Assembly: GCF_000021685.1 (NCBI RefSeq)
Contig: NC_011959.1
Location: 1,426,001-1,490,000, forward strand
Reading direction: 5' to 3'
Length of the DNA: 64,000 nucleotides
Source of the DNA: Thermomicrobium roseum DSM 5159
Lineage (GTDB): Bacteria; Chloroflexota; Chloroflexia; Thermomicrobiales; Thermomicrobiaceae
The notes under the pieces are model-generated. The model searched no databases, had not been told where the DNA came from, and saw only the letters and a program-made list of their open reading frames with translations. The translations under genes and the position numbers were made by a program. Positions 24,562 to 32,227 of this stretch are shown here, piece after piece; the stretch's first letter is position 1, and every line of letters starts with the position of its first letter.

Positions 24562-25572
24562 ATGGTCCAACCAGGCCGACCAGCTGACCTTCTCGACCGC
24601 TTTCTGGGCAGCCTCCTCGGCATGGCGATCGGTGATGCGCTCGGTATGCCGGTAGCGGGCCTCTCCAGCGATGCGATCGCGGCTCGCTACGGCTGGCTCG
24701 ATCGCTTCCTCCCGCTCCTCGCTGAGGACGGCACGATCGAGGTTCCAGCCGGAACCTTCACCGAGGATACCGAACTGGCGCTCTGCCTCGTGGAGAGCAC
24801 GATCGGTCAGAACGGTTACCTCGATGTCACCGCTGCTGGGTACCGCTTCGTGCGACTGCTCGAGGGGCCCGGCAGTCGCTTCCTCGACGAACCGACGAAG
24901 CGAGCCCTCGCGAGTGCCCGCGAGCACGGTGACTTCCAACGCGGCATCGCCGGGCCAGAAACCGCAACCGGTAGTGCAGCCGCCCGCGCTGCGCCGATCG
25001 GATTGCTCCATGCACTCTGCCGCTTCAACCCCGAACTCTTCGTCCGCGACGTGCTGCGGGCGACACTGATCACGCACGCGGAACTGGAAGTCGTGAACGG
25101 TGCCCTCGCAGTCGCCTACGCAGTTCTGCTCCTGACACAGGGGGCAACACCGCCCGACGTGCTCAGCGACGAGGTCGCTCGTTTCATCGACGAGGACGCG
25201 GTCGCCCGTCGCTTGCGCACGGTCGCTTCTCTCGCGCTCCCGGCCGATCCTCACGAGGTGGCCAGGTATCTCGCCACCCTCGGGGCATCCGCTCGGGTCG
25301 ACGAGGTGGTCGCGACCGCCCTCGCGGCCTTCGCGGCAGCACCGGACGACTTTCTCCGGGCCGTCAGCATCGCCGTCAATGCCGGTGGAGCGACCGATAC
25401 CCGCGGAGCGATCACCGGTGCGCTCGCCGGCGCGGCGCTCGGGGCGGGAGCGCTTCCGCCAGCACTCCTGGATGGACTCGAGGGGCGGCCCTATCTCGAG
25501 ATGGCAGCACGCGCGCTGTTTCACGCTGCCCAGCAGCGGGCTGGCCGCTTCCTTCGGCTTTTGGCCCGGTGA
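24562..25572 (+). CDS. ADP-ribosylglycohydrolase family protein (DraG/ARH type)
   Basis: A 336-residue all-helical enzyme family that removes ADP-ribose from proteins, nucleic acids or related metabolites using two metal ions. GSLLGMAIGDALGMPVAG at about residues 16-33 is the family start, FTEDTELALCL holds the first Thr-Glu-Asp metal ligands, and NAGGATDTRGAITGALAGA near residue 275 holds the second Asp/Thr set. The substrate is not known. The following HAD gene begins 5 bp after this stop, so the two form an operon and may act on the same sugar-phosphate-type product. Confidence 0.88.
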   Translation: MVQPGRPADLLDRFLGSLLGMAIGDALGMPVAGLSSDAIAARYGWLDRFLPLLAEDGTIEVPAGTFTEDTELALCLVESTIGQNGYLDVTAAGYRFVRLLEGPGSRFLDEPTKRALASAREHGDFQRGIAGPETATGSAAARAAPIGLLHALCRFNPELFVRDVLRATLITHAELEVVNGALAVAYAVLLLTQGATPPDVLSDEVARFIDEDAVARRLRTVASLALPADPHEVARYLATLGASARVDEVVATALAAFAAAPDDFLRAVSIAVNAGGATDTRGAITGALAGAALGAGALPPALLDGLEGRPYLEMAARALFHAAQQRAGRFLRLLAR

Positions 25573-25576
25573 GGCG

Positions 25577-26236
25577 ATGGTGAGCGCGGTCATCTTCGAC
25601 CTCGATGGGGTCTTGATCGATTCCGAGGCGCTTCAGCTCGCCGCCTGGGAGCAGTACGTTGCCCGGTTCGCACAGCGCCTCCCTCGCGAGCTGCTCCCGC
25701 GCCTGTTCGGCCGACGCTTGGCTGATGCGGCGCGCATCATCGTGGCGGAGCTCGCCCTGCCGGTCTCCCCTGAGCGAGCAGCGCAGGAGCGCGACGAACT
25801 GTTTCTCGCCTCCCTACCCGGAAACGTCCGCCCGATGCCGGGAGCGCACGATCTCATCGCCGCACTCCGGGCACGCGGCATACCACTCGGGCTCGCGACC
25901 AGCGGGCACCAGCGCTACGTCCGCCTCGTACTCGACGAACTGGGACTCGACGATGCCTTCAGCGTCCTGGTGACGGGCGACGACGTGGCGCGCGGCAAAC
26001 CTGCTCCCGATTGCTACGTGCTCGCGGCAGCTCGCCTGGGAAGCTCACCTGGATCGTGTGTGGCGATCGAGGACGCTCCGCTCGGGGTGGCGGCTGCCCG
26101 CGCTGCCGGACTGCGTTGCTTGGCCGTTCCCAACGACCACACCCGGCACCTCGACGGCTTTGCGGCCGCCGATGCGATCCTTCCGGGGCTGGACGCTGTG
26201 CTGCCCTGGTTGGAATCGAACGGCTGGTTCAGCTGA
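25577..26236 (+). CDS. HAD-superfamily phosphatase/phosphoglucomutase-like
   Basis: A 219-residue subclass I HAD protein. Motif I is FDLDGVLIDSE (nucleophile Asp and acid/base Asp), motif II is LATSG, motif III the Lys of RGKPAPDCY, and motif IV VAIEDAPLGVAAARAAG. The helical cap between motifs I and II fits the beta-phosphoglucomutase/phosphoglycolate phosphatase group. The ATG at 25577 follows TGAGG; the frame is open further upstream inside the preceding gene but that part is out-of-family. Likely co-transcribed with the ADP-ribosylglycohydrolase. Confidence 0.88.
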   Translation: MVSAVIFDLDGVLIDSEALQLAAWEQYVARFAQRLPRELLPRLFGRRLADAARIIVAELALPVSPERAAQERDELFLASLPGNVRPMPGAHDLIAALRARGIPLGLATSGHQRYVRLVLDELGLDDAFSVLVTGDDVARGKPAPDCYVLAAARLGSSPGSCVAIEDAPLGVAAARAAGLRCLAVPNDHTRHLDGFAAADAILPGLDAVLPWLESNGWFS

Positions 26237-26262
26237 GTACTGGTGGTGCCAATACACCCGAT

Positions 26263-26280
26263 ACGAGCCTTCGGGCTTGT
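26263..26280 (+). terminator. Hairpin with TTCG tetraloop after the HAD gene
   Basis: A 7-bp stem (26263-26269 and 26274-26280, one G-T pair) closed by TTCG. No long T run follows; the intrinsic terminator call is tentative. Confidence 0.4.
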
Positions 26281-26420
26281 CTCATCAGCCGCTCCACACC
26301 GTAGTCGGTGGAGGTGCCCTCGAGCTGTTTTGCTACACCACAGGCCACAATCTCGCGACAGTTGACAACCGGTCATCTTTCCTGGAGATCAGGAATCGGT
26401 GTAGGACCTCGTCTCGAGTA

Positions 26421-27227
26421 CTACATTCCCATCATGACTGGCAAGAAGCGCGGATCGAACAGTATGAGTGTGCCCCACGTGGCGAGCGCCCCAGCAGCTG
26501 CGATCCGCACCGGACGACTGAAGGGAAGAGCCTTCTCGGCGAAGATCAGCGCCGTAAGAAGCAGCATCGCGCCGATGTTCATGAACCCGAGCGGAAGCAG
26601 AAGTAGAAAGAGCAGCCAGCAGCAACCGAGGCAGTACACGCCGTGTCGAACACCCATCACCAGTGCTCCGAGCGCACCATCACGCCATTGGTTTAGTACG
26701 AAGTGCAGGGGACTTCGACAGTGAGCGAGACACGCACGCTTGAGCGGTGACAATTGGTACAAGCCCGCGAGGAGAATCAGGAGTCCGCCAGCACGAGCGA
26801 GACTGGTAGCCGCTATTCCCGCCTGGTCCACGACCCGTTCGATCACTACCGCTAACCCGTAGACTGGAAGACCGAACGCTATCCAGAGGACGAGGTACCC
26901 GGCCACGAATATCCATGTCGCGACGAATGCTTTGCCCTGCTGCCGTTTCCCCGCTTGCACACGTGCGAACATGAGGATCATCGGTGCCGCGGCAGGGAAC
27001 ATCATTGCGACCATCATCGCAGTCCACGCGGTCAGAAAAGTGAACGCCCCGAGCCCCATGCTGGGGCCTTCCATTATCGACCCAGTTCGTGATCCCCAAG
27101 TCCATAGCAGGATCCAACTCGTGGTGGCAACACCGAGCAGGAGTCCGAGGATGATCCAGCGTAGGAAGTCCAGTGGGATTCCCGTGAGCACAGAACTGTG
27201 CTGCCCGGGAGCCTCTTTCTTACTCAT
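26421..27227 (-). CDS. DUF2182 integral membrane protein
   Basis: A 268-residue membrane protein with about six or seven helices. Family marks are MMVAMMFPAAAPMILMFARV, YQLSPLKRACLAHCRSP and GVYCLGCCWLLFLLLLPLGFM, giving a set of paired Cys/Met/His residues typical of the DUF2182 predicted metal-binding membrane family. It is encoded directly downstream of a DUF1326 protein, an arrangement seen in many bacteria and archaea; the biochemical role is unknown. The ATG at 27227 was preferred over the upstream extension, which has no hydrophobic or family features. Surrounding DNA is more AT-rich than the rest of the window. Confidence 0.85.
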   Translation of the reverse strand: MSKKEAPGQHSSVLTGIPLDFLRWIILGLLLGVATTSWILLWTWGSRTGSIMEGPSMGLGAFTFLTAWTAMMVAMMFPAAAPMILMFARVQAGKRQQGKAFVATWIFVAGYLVLWIAFGLPVYGLAVVIERVVDQAGIAATSLARAGGLLILLAGLYQLSPLKRACLAHCRSPLHFVLNQWRDGALGALVMGVRHGVYCLGCCWLLFLLLLPLGFMNIGAMLLLTALIFAEKALPFSRPVRIAAAGALATWGTLILFDPRFLPVMMGM

Positions 27228-27275
27228 GGGGAAACGTCCCGCTTTCGTAGGCCGTGAAAGCCGAAGAGCATACAG

Positions 27276-27299
27276 GGGGGCACATTTCAAGGTGCCCCC
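27276..27299 (-). promoter_or_regulatory. Hairpin between DUF1326 and DUF2182 genes
   Basis: GGGGGCAC (27276-27283) and GTGCCCCC (27292-27299) form an 8-bp stem with an 8-nt loop in the 90-bp gap between the two genes. It could limit readthrough or stabilise one message end; no T run follows on the minus strand. Confidence 0.35.
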
Positions 27300-27317
27300 G
27301 CTGTCTCGTCATCCAGA

Positions 27318-27917
27318 CTACCCACGCCAGGTGAAGCGGCTCATCATACCGGAATCACCGCTCCATGATCGCATGTCGGGATCCGACCACTGACTTCCCG
27401 CTGTCTTGGCTGGATGTCCCTCGATGATTCCGAAGGCGGCCATCGCTTCAGCCGCTTTGACCTTCGTCGCGCGGCCCCCCGGATCGTAGCGCGGTGCCCA
27501 CTGCAGTCGTCCTGCCTCACTGACCATCGCCGTGACAATCTCGCCATGCTGAACCATGATCCGGGCCACGCGTGTCGGGAGCAGCGTCGTCACTGCCGGG
27601 CCGAGCGCGGCCATGGGACCACCGAGTTGCCCAGTGAAGAGCTGTTCGAGTGCACGCAGCTGCTCGGCACTCGCACCTTCATCGACATACAGATGAACCG
27701 TGAAGTTACCGTTAGCGAAGGCCCCCGGGATTTCGGCAGCCATTACGACCTTGCGTCCAGCGACGTCCAGGCCACCGACGTTCACACGTTCGATATCGAA
27801 CAAGATAGCCGTACCGCACCAGCCTCGATCCGGCGGTGCAGTCAAGTCCATCCAGCATGGGCAGAGGAGCCCGCAGTTGCAGACCTCGAGCATCTGTCCC
27901 GCAAGTTCCCATGTCAT
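27318..27917 (-). CDS. DUF1326 domain protein
   Basis: A 199-residue protein of the DUF1326 family. The diagnostic segment EVCNCGLLCPCWM near residue 13 has closely spaced cysteines that probably bind a metal, and a further Cys occurs in RGWCGTAIL. No signal peptide or membrane helix is evident. The start at 27917 gives the family start MTWELAGQMLEVCNCG; a longer form from 27962 (MKPSCCARF) would add two more cysteines but has no ribosome-binding site. It pairs with the DUF2182 gene. Function unknown; thiol-metal handling is an inference. Confidence 0.8.
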   Translation of the reverse strand: MTWELAGQMLEVCNCGLLCPCWMDLTAPPDRGWCGTAILFDIERVNVGGLDVAGRKVVMAAEIPGAFANGNFTVHLYVDEGASAEQLRALEQLFTGQLGGPMAALGPAVTTLLPTRVARIMVQHGEIVTAMVSEAGRLQWAPRYDPGGRATKVKAAEAMAAFGIIEGHPAKTAGSQWSDPDMRSWSGDSGMMSRFTWRG

Positions 27918-28760
27918 CTCGAATGTACCTTTCACGAATCTGGCACAGCAGGAAGGCTTCATGAACCACGATAGCTGACTATGAGCGAATCAAACAACTC
28001 GCATTATCGTCGATATATGCTCAGAAAGAATCCAAAAGCTGATCGAGTAGGAATTAGTTCTAATGATTCCTTACTGATCATTATCTGACCAAGCTTGTAG
28101 TGCCACCCTATCCTCTGGGAGAGCTGGGAGCATCTTCGACGGTGCCGACCAGCCACCGTAGCATGGCGCAGGCCGTTTCCTCTCCGGTGGAATGGTTCGC
28201 TGTGCTTTCACACTGCGGGATTCACTTGCAAGCGCCCTCGCGCGTATCCCGAACCGAGCACGAGCGCAGTGCAACGATCGGCATCGAGGTTGAGCAGTCC
28301 AGCGAGTGACACCGGGCGCAGCTGACGTGGAACGACAGACGGGGCAAGGCAATCGTCTCTCGTGGGCACTGCGAACAGCGATGCAAGAAGACAAGGACTC
28401 TTCCGATCGGCGCAGGAGAACGCACCGCAACCGTCGATCATGCCGATTGCAGTGCTGCAGTGTGCACGCAACCGACAGTCAACTCAGAACTTCCCAGTCC
28501 TCGCTCACGTCTCGATACGAGACACCCGCCGGGAATCACTCTCCTGAAAGGAGGTTTTCGCCCATTGACCGACGCGATCAGGTATCGTGGCCAACTCGCG
28601 CGACGTCCGCCAACCCGGTCAGATTCAGTCCGATTCGCTCGAGGCACAATAGCGGTCTCTGCGTACACCGGGTAACGGAACGCGCTACTACCTCTCTCTG
28701 TGGCGCACGCTGATGCAGGGCGCCCGTGAAATTTCCCTACGGGCGCCCTGACGAGTGAGT
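27918..28760. other. AT-richer gap upstream of DUF1326, no gene assigned
   Basis: This 840-bp region is noticeably richer in A/T at 27963-28090 than any other part of the window, and presumably holds the DUF1326 promoter. Candidate reading frames at 28071-28430 (minus) and 28460-28675 (plus) have no good start context or family similarity. A CTCC-TGAAA-GGAG hairpin lies near 28541-28553 and the aldehyde dehydrogenase terminator ends the region. It may be the remains of a transferred or decayed segment. Confidence 0.45.
28717..28749 (-). terminator. Terminator hairpin after the aldehyde dehydrogenase gene
   Basis: A perfect 11-bp stem (AGGGCGCCCGT 28717-28727, ACGGGCGCCCT 28739-28749) with an 11-nt loop, 11 bp past the minus-strand stop. 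Confidence 0.7.
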
Positions 28761-30197
28761 TCACGAGATTTCCGGTACTCGATTGAAGACCACGAGCCGC
28801 AATTCTGTCATATCTTCGATCGCGTAGCGGAGCCCCTCGCGGCTGAGCCCCGAGTCCTTGACACCACCGTACGGCATGTGGTCGATCCGGAAGGTCGGGA
28901 TGTCGTTGATGATCACCCCGCCGACTTCCAGCACTTCGAAGGCTCGGAGTGCATGCTCCAGACTGCTGGTGAACACGCCTGCCTGCAAGCCATAGGCCGA
29001 GTCGTTCACTTCGGCGAGCGCCTGCTCGAAGTCGTCGAACGGGAAAAGAACGACCAGCGGCGCGAACGCCTCGCGGCTGCAGACCGGGTGCCACTTCGGC
29101 GCATCGACGAGCACCGTCGGCTGGAAGAAGCGCCCCTCGGCTTTGCCGCCGACGAGCACCTTAGCCCCCTCAGCGACTGCCGACTCGACCCAATCTTGCG
29201 TGCGGCGTGCCGCCTTGTCGTCGATCATCGGGCCGAGATCGGTCGCTTCGTCGAGCGGATCGCCCATTTTGATTTTCTTGACGTCCTCGACGAACCGCTC
29301 GACGAACTCGTCCCACCGGGCGCGATGGACGAACACGCGCTGTACCGAGATGCAAACCTGTCCGGCGTAGGCGAAAGCACCAGTGCGGATACGCGGAATC
29401 GCTACGTCCAGATTGGCCGTCCGGTCGACAATGACGCCCGCGTTCCCACCCAGTTCCAATACCACTTTCTTTTTGCCCGCTCGCGCCTTGAGATCCCAAC
29501 CGACATCCGGCGAGCCAGTGAAGGTGAGGAGCTTGAAGCGCTCGTCGGTGACCAGCCGATCCCCCACTGTGCGGTCCATCGGCATGATGCTGACAGCTCC
29601 CTTGGGCACCCCTGCCTCGTCGAGGAGCTCAGCGAAGGTGAGCATGGTCAAGGGATCGCGGCTCGGCGGCTTGAGCAGGATCGTATTGCCCGAGGCGAGC
29701 GCCGGTGCGATCTTGTGCAATGCCAAGTTGAGCGGGAAGTTGAACGGGGAGATACCAGCGATCGGACCGATCGGGAAACGGCGCGTGAAACCGAAACGCC
29801 CCTGGCTATAGGCCATGAGGTCGAGCGGGATTACCTCACCGCCGATCCGTTTCGCCTCCTCGGCTGCGGTCGTCAAGGTGAAGATACCGCGCTGGACTTC
29901 GACCCGCGCATCCCGGATCGGCTTGCCGGCCTCCTGCGCGATCAAGCGCGCGAACTCTTCTTGACGCCGGCGCAATCCCTCGGCGAGCCTCAGCAGAATC
30001 TCGGCTCGCTCGTAACTCTGCAGTCGCCGGGTGACCTCGAAGGCACGCTGGGCAGCCGTCACCGCGTCCTCGAAGTCCTGCTCGGTCGCGTTGAATGTCA
30101 CCCCAACCAACTCGTCGTTGTACGGATTGCGGATCTCCAGCCGCTGCGGCGAAGTCCGCCACTCGCCAGCGCAATAAAACGGGTACTCGCGCGCCAT
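28761..30197 (-). CDS. NAD(P)-dependent aldehyde dehydrogenase
   Basis: A 478-residue soluble aldehyde dehydrogenase. FPIGPIAGISPFNFPLNLALHKIAPALASGNTILLKPP contains the cofactor-binding and oxyanion Asn region, VVLELGGNAGVIV holds the general-base Glu, and AYAGQVCISVQRVFVH holds the catalytic Cys. The sequence resembles the lactaldehyde/sulfolactaldehyde-like and non-phosphorylating glyceraldehyde-type branch, but the substrate cannot be settled. GGGAGGAG precedes the ATG. It lies 114 bp downstream of the aspartase/fumarase gene, same strand. Confidence 0.9.
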   Translation of the reverse strand: MAREYPFYCAGEWRTSPQRLEIRNPYNDELVGVTFNATEQDFEDAVTAAQRAFEVTRRLQSYERAEILLRLAEGLRRRQEEFARLIAQEAGKPIRDARVEVQRGIFTLTTAAEEAKRIGGEVIPLDLMAYSQGRFGFTRRFPIGPIAGISPFNFPLNLALHKIAPALASGNTILLKPPSRDPLTMLTFAELLDEAGVPKGAVSIMPMDRTVGDRLVTDERFKLLTFTGSPDVGWDLKARAGKKKVVLELGGNAGVIVDRTANLDVAIPRIRTGAFAYAGQVCISVQRVFVHRARWDEFVERFVEDVKKIKMGDPLDEATDLGPMIDDKAARRTQDWVESAVAEGAKVLVGGKAEGRFFQPTVLVDAPKWHPVCSREAFAPLVVLFPFDDFEQALAEVNDSAYGLQAGVFTSSLEHALRAFEVLEVGGVIINDIPTFRIDHMPYGGVKDSGLSREGLRYAIEDMTELRLVVFNRVPEIS

Positions 30198-30311
30198 CGT
30201 CTCGCTCCTCCCATGCCGCTGTCTACCGCTGCGGCCGCTCCGGCAACGAACACCTTGCCTCGGTGATCAGGAGCAACCAGCCTGCTCCTACTGTATCCGA
30301 AGACAGCGCCG

Positions 30312-31727
30312 TCAGCACTGGTTCGCGTCCGGATCCTGCGGCAGCGCCATCTTGACCGGATCGAGAATCTCGTCCGCCTCCTCGGGCGAAAGCACTCCTT
30401 CCTCGACGACCACCTCGCGCACGGTCTTACCGGTCTCCCACGCCTTCTTGGCGATCTCCGCCGCCCGCAGGTAGCCGATCCGCGGCGTCAAGATCGTCGC
30501 CAGCGCGATGCTGCCATGCGCGAGCTCGGCCAGCCGTTTCTCGTTGGCCTGAATCCCTTCCACGCAGCGCGTCCGGAAAACCTCCAGAGCGTTGGTCAGA
30601 ATATCGGTCGCCCAGAGCAGGTTGTACACGATGAGCGGCGTCCAGACGTTCAGATCGAGCTGCCCGGAGAGGACACCGAGCGAGACTGCGTGATCGTACC
30701 CGACCACCTGGAAGGCGACCATGTTGACCATCTCGGCAATCGACGGGTTCACTTTGCCGGGCATGATGGAGGAACCGGGCTGGACTGGTGGCAGGATGAT
30801 CTCACCCAACCCCGCACGTGGCCCAGAGCCCAGCAGCCGGATATCGCTGGCGATCCGGATCACTTCGAGCGCAGCATTGCGGATGGCACCCGAGAGGTGT
30901 GCGAAGTCGGCATGACTCTGGGTGATCTCGAACGTGTTCCGCGCTGGGCGCAGGGGAAAACCGGTGATGCGACTGAGCTCTTCCGCCACTTGCGCGCGAT
31001 ACCCGGGGAAGGCGTTGATCCCGGTTCCCAGTGCCGTCGCTCCCAGATTGATCTCGGTGAGCGCGAGGCGCGCCTCAGCGATCCGGTCGGCTGCTCGCCG
31101 CAAGGCCGCCCCGTATCCGGTGAACTCGTCACCCAAGCGGATCGGCACCGCATCTTGCAGGTGCGTCCGACCAGTTTTAGTCAGATTCCCGAACTCTTGC
31201 GCCTTCTGGCAGAAGGCATCGGCCAGCTTGCGGAATGCCTCGATCAGCTTCGGAGTGGCTCGCAACAAGGCCAGACGGCCCGCGGTCGGGATGACGTCGT
31301 TCGACGATTGACCGAGGTTGACGTGGTCGTTGGGGTGCACTGGCTTGTACTCGCCGCGTCGACCGCCCAGGATCTCGTTCGCCCGATTGGCGATGACCTC
31401 GTTGGTATTCATGTTGTGCGATGTCCCGGCACCCGCCTGATAGGGATCGACCACGAAGTGCTCGTGCCAGAGGCCATCGATGATTTCCTGCGCGGCCTGC
31501 TCGATCGCGCGTGCCTGCTCGTCGGTCAAGCGGCCAGCACGATGATTCACGCGAGCCGCTGCGAGCTTGACCTGCGCGGTCGCCACGATGAGATCGGGAT
31601 GCGGGCGTAGGCCACTTATCGGGAAATTGCGGACCGCTCGGGCGGTCTGCGCGCCATAGAGCGCCTCGGCCGGCACCTCGACCTCGCCGAGCGAATCGCG
31701 CTCGATCCGTACCGTCTCGATCGCCAT
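30312..31727 (-). CDS. Aspartase/fumarase superfamily lyase (aspartate ammonia-lyase or class II fumarase)
   Basis: A 471-residue cytosolic lyase acting on fumarate. GAGTSHNMNTNEVIANRA, TKTGRTHLQDAVPIRLGDEF, GTGINAFPGY and the flexible catalytic loop GSSIMPGKVNPS are all visible. The latter Ser is the general base of this superfamily. The GTGIN and C-terminal EEGVLSPEEADEIL features lean to aspartate ammonia-lyase, but TKTGRTHLQDA also occurs in fumarases, so both remain possible. The start at 31727 follows GGGAGGCAGGG; the upstream extension overlaps nuoI. It starts 19 bp after nuoI, indicating one transcript with nuoG-nuoI. Confidence 0.88.
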   Translation of the reverse strand: MAIETVRIERDSLGEVEVPAEALYGAQTARAVRNFPISGLRPHPDLIVATAQVKLAAARVNHRAGRLTDEQARAIEQAAQEIIDGLWHEHFVVDPYQAGAGTSHNMNTNEVIANRANEILGGRRGEYKPVHPNDHVNLGQSSNDVIPTAGRLALLRATPKLIEAFRKLADAFCQKAQEFGNLTKTGRTHLQDAVPIRLGDEFTGYGAALRRAADRIAEARLALTEINLGATALGTGINAFPGYRAQVAEELSRITGFPLRPARNTFEITQSHADFAHLSGAIRNAALEVIRIASDIRLLGSGPRAGLGEIILPPVQPGSSIMPGKVNPSIAEMVNMVAFQVVGYDHAVSLGVLSGQLDLNVWTPLIVYNLLWATDILTNALEVFRTRCVEGIQANEKRLAELAHGSIALATILTPRIGYLRAAEIAKKAWETGKTVREVVVEEGVLSPEEADEILDPVKMALPQDPDANQC

Positions 31728-31746
31728 CGTTCCCTGCCTCCCATCC

Positions 31747-32202
31747 CTATTGCTCGGAGCCCATTCCACCATCTGCTTCCCACCAGCTCGGCCGCTGCGA
31801 GCCGATCGCTGCGAGTTCTGTCTTGACGTAGATGAGTCCTTCGCGATCCAGCACCGACTGCTCGTATTCCCCACTCATGGTGATCGCATCGACCGGGCAC
31901 ACCTGGGCACAGAGCCCGCAGAACATGCATCGACCAGCACGCAGAATGAACTCGCCGAGTTCCCGATCACCCTCCTCCGAGGGGACCACGTGCATCTCCA
32001 GGCAGCTCGTCGGACAAATGCGAGCGCACAGCCCACAGGCGACACAGAGCGCTTCACCGGTCTCGGGATCGGAGCGGAGCGCCGGCAAACCACGGAAGCG
32101 CGGTGCCGGCTCCCGTTTCTCTTCGGGATACTGAATCGTCACTGGTCGCTGGAAAAAGTGCCGCAGCGTGACCAGAAAGCCGCGAATGTCCTGTAAGACC
32201 AT
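31747..32202 (-). CDS. nuoI: NADH-quinone oxidoreductase subunit I-like ferredoxin
   Basis: A 151-residue protein with two 4Fe-4S ferredoxin motifs, CVACGLCARICP and CMFCGLCAQVCP, in the spacing of complex I subunit NuoI. The N-terminus (GFLVTLRHFFQRPVTIQYPEEK) matches the helical start that contacts the membrane arm. It carries electrons from NuoG towards quinone. No other nuo genes besides nuoG are adjacent, so it either serves a split complex I or an orphan NuoG-NuoI module. The chosen ATG at 32202 lies 25 bp after the nuoG stop. Confidence 0.88.
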   Translation of the reverse strand: MVLQDIRGFLVTLRHFFQRPVTIQYPEEKREPAPRFRGLPALRSDPETGEALCVACGLCARICPTSCLEMHVVPSEEGDRELGEFILRAGRCMFCGLCAQVCPVDAITMSGEYEQSVLDREGLIYVKTELAAIGSQRPSWWEADGGMGSEQ

Positions 32203-32227
32203 CGTGCGCCTCCTCGAGCGATCGCTG

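Noticed and set aside
28071..28430. Open frame on the minus strand in the AT-richer gap
   Set aside because: Arg/Ser/Pro-rich, no start context and no similarity recognised; treated as noise.
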